A DNA stretch of 64,000 bases, taken from the NCBI GenBank assembly GCA_965208965.1, contig OZ242384.1:1240001-1304000 (forward strand), in the 5' to 3' direction. The first letter of the stretch is position 1, and every line of letters begins with the position of its first letter. The notes beneath the pieces are model-generated. The model did not search any database and was not told the DNA's origin. It was given only the letters and a program-made list of their open reading frames with translations. Positions 58,793-64,000 of this stretch are shown here, piece after piece. Origin of the DNA: Bin5 sp965208965. Lineage in GTDB: Bacteria; Chloroflexota; Anaerolineae; Caldilineales; Caldilineaceae. The translations under genes and the position numbers were made by a program.

Positions 58793-60064
58793 ATGAGCCA
58801 GAACAGTGAACGAGTTCCCATCTGTGTGGTCGGCTGCGGCGGCATGGGCCACCGCCACACGATCGCCTACCACACGCTGGAAGAGACCGGCATGTCGAAT
58901 GTCGAGTTGATGGCGGTCTGCGACATAAACCGCGACAATGCCGAGCGGATCGCAGGCGAGGTGGAGCGCCTGTTTGGCCGCAAGCCGCTGATCTTCACCG
59001 ATCTTGACCGCATGCTGGCCAACCCCAATATCGCCGCCGTCGACGTGGTTACAGACGGCTCCAGCCACCACGAAATCGCAACTGCGGCGCTGGCGGCCGG
59101 CAAACACGCTCTGGTGGAGAAGCCGCTGGGCATCACCATAAGGGCCTGCCGCCGCATCATCGACGCGGCCGAACGTAGCGGCACTGTGCTGGCGACCGCA
59201 GAAAACTACCGCCGCGATCCGGTCAACCGGATGGTGCGTGCGGTGATCGACGCCGGACTCCTGGATGACCCTTTACTGATGATCCAGACGTCGCTTGGCG
59301 GCAACGATATGATGGCCGCCACGCCCTGGCGGCATCTGAAGGAAAAAGGGGCCATCGGCCTGGACATGGGCGTTCATTACGCCGATATCATCCGCTACTA
59401 TCTCGGCGAATACGCGCGCATCTTCGGGCGGGGACTGATCGTGGAGCCGGTCCGCCGGCGTCCCGTCGCTGAGAATCACCCGCTGATCTCGTACCGGGAG
59501 CAGACGCCAACCTACCCGGAAACTGTAGAGGCTACGGGCGAGGACTCGATCCTCGCTCAGTATCTCATGCGGTCGGGCGCGACAGTGCAGTTCTCACACC
59601 TGGGCGGCGGCAGGGGGAGCAGCCGTTTTGAACGCAGTGTTCACGGCCGCCGGGGCGCGCTCGACATTCCCAGGGACCGGACCGGCGGTGCGGTGCGGCT
59701 GCGGCTGGCTGATCGCACCTTGGAAGGCAAGGATATCCTCGGCCTTCTGCCCGGCTTCTCTCTGAACGACATCACCGCCCGCTTATTCGGCGAAGACGGT
59801 GTTGTCTATGACCTGCCCGACGTACCCCACGCCGAGATGGCGCTGGACGCCAGGCTGCTGGCGATCGAATATCACGACTTCGCCGAGGCTGTTCTGCAGG
59901 GCCGCGCGCCGGAGGTCGACGGCCGCGACGGCATGATCGCGGTAGCTGCTATTCTGGGCGCCTACGAATCCGCGGCTGTCGGGCGTGCCGTCGAGCTTGA
60001 AGAGTTGTTGTCGGGCGCAGTGCGGACCTACCAGGAGGAGATCGACGACGCGCTGGGCCTCTGA
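58793..60064 (+). CDS. Gfo/Idh/MocA-family oxidoreductase
   Basis: The 423-residue dehydrogenase has ICVVGCGGMGHRHTIAYHTL, NPNIAAVDVVTDGSSHHEIA and the classical HALVEKPLGITI with the catalytic Lys, then GLDMGVHYADIIRYYLG with the His and Asp of the active site. It likely oxidises a sugar, inositol or sugar acid with NAD(P). GAGG lies before the ATG at 58793. It ends convergently with the SH3b gene. Confidence 0.92.
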   Translation: MSQNSERVPICVVGCGGMGHRHTIAYHTLEETGMSNVELMAVCDINRDNAERIAGEVERLFGRKPLIFTDLDRMLANPNIAAVDVVTDGSSHHEIATAALAAGKHALVEKPLGITIRACRRIIDAAERSGTVLATAENYRRDPVNRMVRAVIDAGLLDDPLLMIQTSLGGNDMMAATPWRHLKEKGAIGLDMGVHYADIIRYYLGEYARIFGRGLIVEPVRRRPVAENHPLISYREQTPTYPETVEATGEDSILAQYLMRSGATVQFSHLGGGRGSSRFERSVHGRRGALDIPRDRTGGAVRLRLADRTLEGKDILGLLPGFSLNDITARLFGEDGVVYDLPDVPHAEMALDARLLAIEYHDFAEAVLQGRAPEVDGRDGMIAVAAILGAYESAAVGRAVELEELLSGAVRTYQEEIDDALGL

Positions 60065-60160
60065 TGCAAACGGGGCGGCGGGGCAGGCCCGTAGAACAAC
60101 GTAAACATGCGCGACCCCGTTGCTATTTGAGTGCGGGGGCCTTTCGCCGGTTCACGACCG

Positions 60161-61030
60161 CTACTCGCGCTGTGTTGCCAGAGAATCCGACGATACGACT
60201 TCAAGAAGCATCGGGTCTCCGGGGACGTCCACCAGCCAGCCGGCCACCCATCCCAGCTCCTCTTCTGCCGAGAAAGCGTCGGTCTTCGCTACGTAGAACC
60301 AGCCGCTGTCAATCGTGCGGCCGAGCAGGCGCAGTCGTTCGTCACTCGGGATAAGCCCCAGCGACTCGTAGGTCTGACCGGGCCCCCGGCGGAGATTCAC
60401 CACAGCAGAGGAGCGGGCATAGAGAGGGGCGCCTTCTGCGGCAGCGGGGGTCGCCTCGGCGGTGTCAGTGATGACGCCCACCGTCGGTTCACCGGCTGCA
60501 GATGCAGTCGCCGGCTGCTGCTGCTGGGCCCGGATGGCCCGCTCTTCCGCCAGGCGCATCGCAACCCGCGCCTCCACGGTCGCCTCAAGCGCGGCGGTGG
60601 CGGCGTATTGAGGTTGATTCTTGGACCACTCTTCAGTCAGGCGCATCGCAACCCGCGCCTCCACGGTTGCCTCCTGTGCGGTGGTGGGCATGTTCTGGGA
60701 GCGAATCGCCAGCGCAGAGAGCGCTATAAAGGTGATGATCAGGGGAACGGCTGCTGCGCCCAGCCAGACAAATCGCCGGCTCCTGTTTGCAGGCGCGGGG
60801 ATCTCGATGATGACTTCCGGTCTCAACACCGGCATCTGACGCCGGTGGGGCACGAGCGCCTTTGGTTCATGCCCTTCTGCTTCCTGACCTGCCCCCGTAT
60901 GTGAACTGCCCGTGTCGGCAGAATTCGGTCCTGCGGAGGAGGACGCGCCCTGGACCCAGCCGCCATCGTCAGCGGGGTTGGTCGAATGTACTCCTTCTCG
61001 GGAAGAATGCGACGAGTTGTGGTTAATCAC
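60161..61030 (-). CDS. Membrane-anchored SH3b-domain protein with a duplicated helical segment
   Basis: The 289-residue protein has a disordered N-terminus, one membrane span near residues 88-108 (FVWLGAAAVPLIITFIALSA), and a 29-residue direct repeat (ATVEARVAMRL.EE near 120 and 149), probably a coiled coil. An SH3b-like domain follows from about 205 (VVNLRRGPGQTYESLGLI, SGWFYVAK, ELGWVAGWLVDV). SH3b domains bind cell-wall or protein ligands outside the membrane. The repeat is visible in DNA as near-identical blocks 87 bases apart (60557-60590 and 60643-60676). Confidence 0.78.
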   Translation of the reverse strand: MINHNSSHSSREGVHSTNPADDGGWVQGASSSAGPNSADTGSSHTGAGQEAEGHEPKALVPHRRQMPVLRPEVIIEIPAPANRSRRFVWLGAAAVPLIITFIALSALAIRSQNMPTTAQEATVEARVAMRLTEEWSKNQPQYAATAALEATVEARVAMRLAEERAIRAQQQQPATASAAGEPTVGVITDTAEATPAAAEGAPLYARSSAVVNLRRGPGQTYESLGLIPSDERLRLLGRTIDSGWFYVAKTDAFSAEEELGWVAGWLVDVPGDPMLLEVVSSDSLATQRE

Positions 61031-61140
61031 TTTTGCAACAAAGATCAGATAAACTGGATCGCATGTCGACGGCGCTTGTCGACGCCAACGATTCCAACAG
61101 GCAAGGACGGACAGTGTGACCCGGTGTTTGAGTGTATCAC

Positions 61141-61158
61141 ATGCACTACCGCTTCGCT
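61141..61158 (-). repeat. 18-base dispersed repeat, intergenic copy
   Basis: ATGCACTACCGCTTCGCT is the reverse complement of the element at 25814-25831 with one change. It lies in the divergent spacer 61031-61319, which otherwise holds a GGGATGC-type repeat at 61227-61247. Confidence 0.7.
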
Positions 61159-61319
61159 ATACCAAAGCTGAGTACAGGAACGTCTGCAGCGCAACATGCC
61201 GGCGCCGCGACGGTGGCGGCGCCAAGCCCAAATAGGGATGCCGACCCTGCCTGACACCGGTAGTACGCACAGGAACTACGCCATATGGAAAGAACGGACT
61301 TCGTCCTAAAGGAGACCCA

Positions 61320-62129
61320 ATGCTCATCTCAATACAGGAAAACCTCTTGCCCGGCGAAACGCTGAACGAAAAGCTCGACTGTGCCGAGGCGCTTCAGATC
61401 GATGGTGTCGAGATCCAGGGCCGCTCGCGACTCTATGACCGCATCAGTGAATACGAGTCCGCCTTCAACAATCGCACGGTGCGCATCTCCTCCATTTGCG
61501 GCCAGTCCACCTTCGACTGGCTGGACCCGGACCTGGCCAAACGCCAGGCCAGCATCGACGAATCCCGACGCAACCTGGAAGCCTGCGGCCATTTCGGTGC
61601 GGCCGGGCAGATTGTACCGCCGATCTTCGGCCCCCCGCGGCTGCCGGACCTTTCCCCGCTCAAGGATGCGATCGCGCTGGAAAAGGAGCTGCTGGTCGAG
61701 ATCACGCGCGAACTGGCCGCCTTTGCGCACAGTCATGGCACGTTGCTGTTGTTGGAGCCCCTCAACCGCTATGAGCAACACCTGCTGCGGCGGCAGGAGG
61801 ACGGGGTGGAAATCATCCAGAAGGCGGGGGATCCTCCTGGCGTGGCTCTGTTGACCGATTTCTTCCACATGCACATCGAGGAAGTCGACACACCGACGAC
61901 GATCCGCAAGATCGGCCGCTACATCGGCCATATCCACGTGGCTGACAATACGCGCGTCCAGCCGGGCATCGGTGACATCGACTGGCAGGCGGGCATTCAG
62001 GCCCTGGCCGACGTCGAATTCAAGGGCTATCTGACATACGAGTGCCGCGTCGCCGGCGAGCCGCAAGCAGCCCTGGCGCAGTCGGTCGCTCTGTTGCGGG
62101 AAACGATCGCGAGCGTTCAGGACGGCTGA
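61320..62129 (+). CDS. Sugar phosphate isomerase/epimerase (xylose isomerase-like TIM barrel)
   Basis: The 269-residue protein has the AP-endonuclease-2 fold motifs LLLEPLNRYEQHLL (metal Glu), LLTDFFHMHIEE (Asp/His), GHIHVADNTRVQPGIGDIDW and LTYECRV (last Glu). These bind a divalent metal and isomerise sugars or inosose-like substrates. AAAGGAG lies 5 bases before the ATG. Together with the ThDP enzyme and Gfo/Idh gene it could belong to an inositol- or sugar-acid-type pathway. Confidence 0.9.
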   Translation: MLISIQENLLPGETLNEKLDCAEALQIDGVEIQGRSRLYDRISEYESAFNNRTVRISSICGQSTFDWLDPDLAKRQASIDESRRNLEACGHFGAAGQIVPPIFGPPRLPDLSPLKDAIALEKELLVEITRELAAFAHSHGTLLLLEPLNRYEQHLLRRQEDGVEIIQKAGDPPGVALLTDFFHMHIEEVDTPTTIRKIGRYIGHIHVADNTRVQPGIGDIDWQAGIQALADVEFKGYLTYECRVAGEPQAALAQSVALLRETIASVQDG

Positions 62130-62621
62130 TTCGGCGGCGCCTCGGCGCAGCGCATCTGCATATCCTTACAGGGAGATCATATCCCAGGGAATTCCGGTTG
62201 GTCAATCGGTTTCCTCTACAGGATCTGTCCCGGAATGAAGCTGTTTTCTTAACAGATCTCCGTACAATTACACTGGTGCGCGGCTATTTTCGGGGCCCAA
62301 AATACCTCTGAAATCAACCTGGGATCTGTTCTGGGCACTATGTGTACGAACCGTCTACGATCCGACTGCCCTGCTCCACTTAACGCGGTCCATTAGCGAC
62401 TGCATCCCCCGTCCTCTGTCCTCTTAAACCTGCGCAGTTATGCGGCGAAGCATCGCGCCGGCTGCGCAGCGAATGCGCCCTCCCCAATTCCTCTGCTTCA
62501 TCTCCAGAATCTCTCCAGATTTTGACAGTACACTGTAGAGAGTCAGGACGATGGCTGCGATTCAGCCACTCGTATCATCCGAACTGCAGCTTACTGTTCT
62601 ACTCGTGCAGGAGACAGAGAA
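62130..62621. other. Gene-free spacer before the ABC exporter
   Basis: I see no gene here. Small inverted repeats are present at 62241-62255 (CTGTT/AACAG) and 62525-62536 (ACAGT/ACTGT), the second next to a TTGACA at 62522-62527 that lacks a matching -10 box. Confidence 0.5.
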
Positions 62622-63425
62622 ATGGCCGGCTCTTCAGCGCTGATCGAAATGCAGGACATATCGAAAGTCTACCAGATGGGGGAGACGAAAGTCCTTGCTC
62701 TGAACGGCGTTTCCCTCTCGATAGAGGAGGGTGAGTACGTAGCGATCGTCGGCACAAGCGGCTCGGGCAAGAGTACGCTGATGAACGCCATCGGCCTCCT
62801 GGACAGCCCCACCGGGGGTGTCTTTGAGATTCGCGGCCAGCGGGCAAGCGGCCTGACCGGCAGACAGCTGGCCGATCTGCGCAACAGGGAGATCGGATTC
62901 GTTTTCCAGCAGTTCAACCTGCTGCCGCGTGCGCCTGCCTGGCGGCAGGTTGAACTGCCGCTTTTCTACGCTGACGTCTCTCGCGCCGAGTCTCGCCGGC
63001 GGGCGGTTGAGGCTCTTGCGCAGGTGGGTCTGGCCGAACGCGCAGACCACAGGCCGGAGGAGCTTTCCGGCGGCCAGCAGCAGAGAGTGGCCATCGCCCG
63101 TGCTCTCGTCAACCGGCCCAGCCTGCTGCTGGCGGACGAGCCAACCGGGGCGCTCGACACCCGAACCGGCGAAGAGGTGATGGCGCTCTTTGAGAAGCTG
63201 CACGGGGAAGGATTGACGCTGGTCATCATTACCCACGACCGGGAGATCGCCGAACGGGCCCGTCGCGTAATCACGATGCGAGACGGGGTTATCATTTCCG
63301 ATTCAGACGGGGCCGCCGTCGCTGCAAAGAGTGGTCGCAACGGGCTGAGCGAGGCTGCGCTCTCACCGCTGCCGCGGCCCGTCACGATAGACCAGGTTGA
63401 GGGCAAGACATATGAAGCTGGTTAG
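62622..63425 (+). CDS. ABC transporter ATP-binding protein, MacB/LolD type
   Basis: The 267-residue ATPase has Walker A GTSGSGKST, Q-loop FVFQQFNLLPR, signature LSGGQQQR, Walker B LLLADEPTGALD and the switch His in IITHD. Residues after 225 form an uncommon 40-residue tail. It powers the MacB-type permease whose gene overlaps by 14 bases. Substrates of this family include macrolides, peptides and lipoproteins. Confidence 0.95.
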   Translation: MAGSSALIEMQDISKVYQMGETKVLALNGVSLSIEEGEYVAIVGTSGSGKSTLMNAIGLLDSPTGGVFEIRGQRASGLTGRQLADLRNREIGFVFQQFNLLPRAPAWRQVELPLFYADVSRAESRRRAVEALAQVGLAERADHRPEELSGGQQQRVAIARALVNRPSLLLADEPTGALDTRTGEEVMALFEKLHGEGLTLVIITHDREIAERARRVITMRDGVIISDSDGAAVAAKSGRNGLSEAALSPLPRPVTIDQVEGKTYEAG

Positions 63426-64000
63426 ATATTTCCCCGTGGCAGTCGATAGCATCACCGCCAACAAGATGCGGGCTGGCTTGACAATGCTGGGCATTATCAT
63501 CGGCGTGGCCGCGGTCCTGTCAATTCTGGGTGTCGGACGCGGCGCGTCGGCAGACATCCTGGACGAAGTTGCCAGCCAGGGCACAACGCGCTTGACGATC
63601 AGCCCCAGCACAGAGAACGAAGGAGAGGGCGCCGGCGCCCCTGTTCAGACGCTGACAATGGGCGATGTAAAAGCGCTCTCCGACCCCGCCTTCCATCCTG
63701 ATGTTGTTGAGGTCGTGCCCCAATTTGCAGGCAACATCCAGCTGGTCGCCGGCAGCAGCAACAAGCAGACCCGGGTGACAGGTACAACTGATGACTATGC
63801 CGCGGTTCATAGACTGGAGCTGGCCGAGGGCCGCTTTCTGACGGAGGACGAGATCGCCCGGATGAGCAATGTAATCGTCATCGGGACGGCGGTAGCGACC
63901 GATCTTTTCGAGCGCACGCAGGTGGTAGGCGAGAACCTGCGCATCAACGGCGAACCGTTCACGATCGTCGGTGTGCTGGCCGAAAGCGGCAACGCCGGTT
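63412..64000 (+). CDS. MacB-like ABC permease (partial, runs off right edge)
   Basis: The reading frame from ATG 63412 is open to the window end (196 codons). It starts MKLVRYFPVAVDSITANKMR, then the first membrane span LTMLGIIIGVAAVLSILGVG and the periplasmic MacB_PCD domain with GTTRLTISPS, VVEVVPQFAGNIQLVAG, LAEGRFLTEDEI and VVGENLRINGEPFTIVGVL. The remaining spans lie beyond the window. It overlaps the ATPase gene by 14 bases. Confidence 0.93.
   Translation, partial: MKLVRYFPVAVDSITANKMRAGLTMLGIIIGVAAVLSILGVGRGASADILDEVASQGTTRLTISPSTENEGEGAGAPVQTLTMGDVKALSDPAFHPDVVEVVPQFAGNIQLVAGSSNKQTRVTGTTDDYAAVHRLELAEGRFLTEDEIARMSNVIVIGTAVATDLFERTQVVGENLRINGEPFTIVGVLAESGNAG

Overview
The window is high-GC bacterial chromosome. 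Several features point to a Chloroflexi-type heterotroph, most like Caldilineaceae, although no 16S or ribosomal phylogeny could be run. They are four CUT1 sugar importers whose binding proteins carry Tat/lipoprotein leaders of the RRxFL...AAC type, several glycoside-degrading enzymes, abundant Gfo/Idh/MocA, amidohydrolase-2 and RraA-type genes, a ThrRS without a TGS domain, and many dispersed palindromic repeats. Two window-edge genes are incomplete: a YbaK-type deacylase at the left and a MacB-type permease at the right.

Layout. 0-5.3 kb: YbaK-like deacylase, an aminotransferase-HAD-GCS2 operon, a HigBA module and an orphan YgiT-type zinc finger. 5.3-15 kb (minus strand): an alpha-galactoside locus with ABC importer, GH36, SDR, GH4, a PhyH dioxygenase and an AIM24-like protein. 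15.2-18.7 kb: an accessory islet with two paralogous PD-(D/E)XK-type proteins, one with a destroyed active site, around a FitAB/VapBC-type toxin-antitoxin module and a duplicated gene fragment. 19-31.3 kb: two tandem CUT1 importers followed by a sulfatase, a GH2 and a GH43-like protein, which suggests use of a sulfated glycan. 31.4-42.5 kb: a lower-GC block with a hybrid histidine kinase, an HTH-ATPase-REC regulator, a fourth importer, Gfo/Idh, the two halves of a Tm-1-like protein, a cupin and a truncated FAH-family gene that ends exactly at tRNA-Lys(TTT). 42.6-44.4 kb: an HhH protein and a 70-bp tandem array. 44.6-48.9 kb: RraA-like protein, two amidohydrolases and a SpoU methyltransferase. 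48.9-55.6 kb: rplT, rpmI, infC and thrS (infC reads best from an AUU codon), an M20 peptidase, a double-Cache lipoprotein and tRNA-Val(GAC). 55.9-62.1 kb: 2-hydroxyacid dehydrogenase, ThDP enzyme, Gfo/Idh, SH3b protein and a xylose-isomerase-like TIM barrel. 62.6-64 kb: a MacAB-type ABC exporter.

How the parts fit. Each sugar locus couples an importer, lacking its own ATPase and so probably sharing one encoded elsewhere, to cytoplasmic hydrolases and oxidoreductases. In all four loci the binding-protein gene is followed by a strong hairpin that would raise its expression over the permeases. The most unusual points are a purine/pyrimidine-rich palindromic element present both between genes and in frame inside the GCS2 gene, the paralog/toxin-antitoxin islet at 15-18.7 kb, and the catabolic island cut off at tRNA-Lys.
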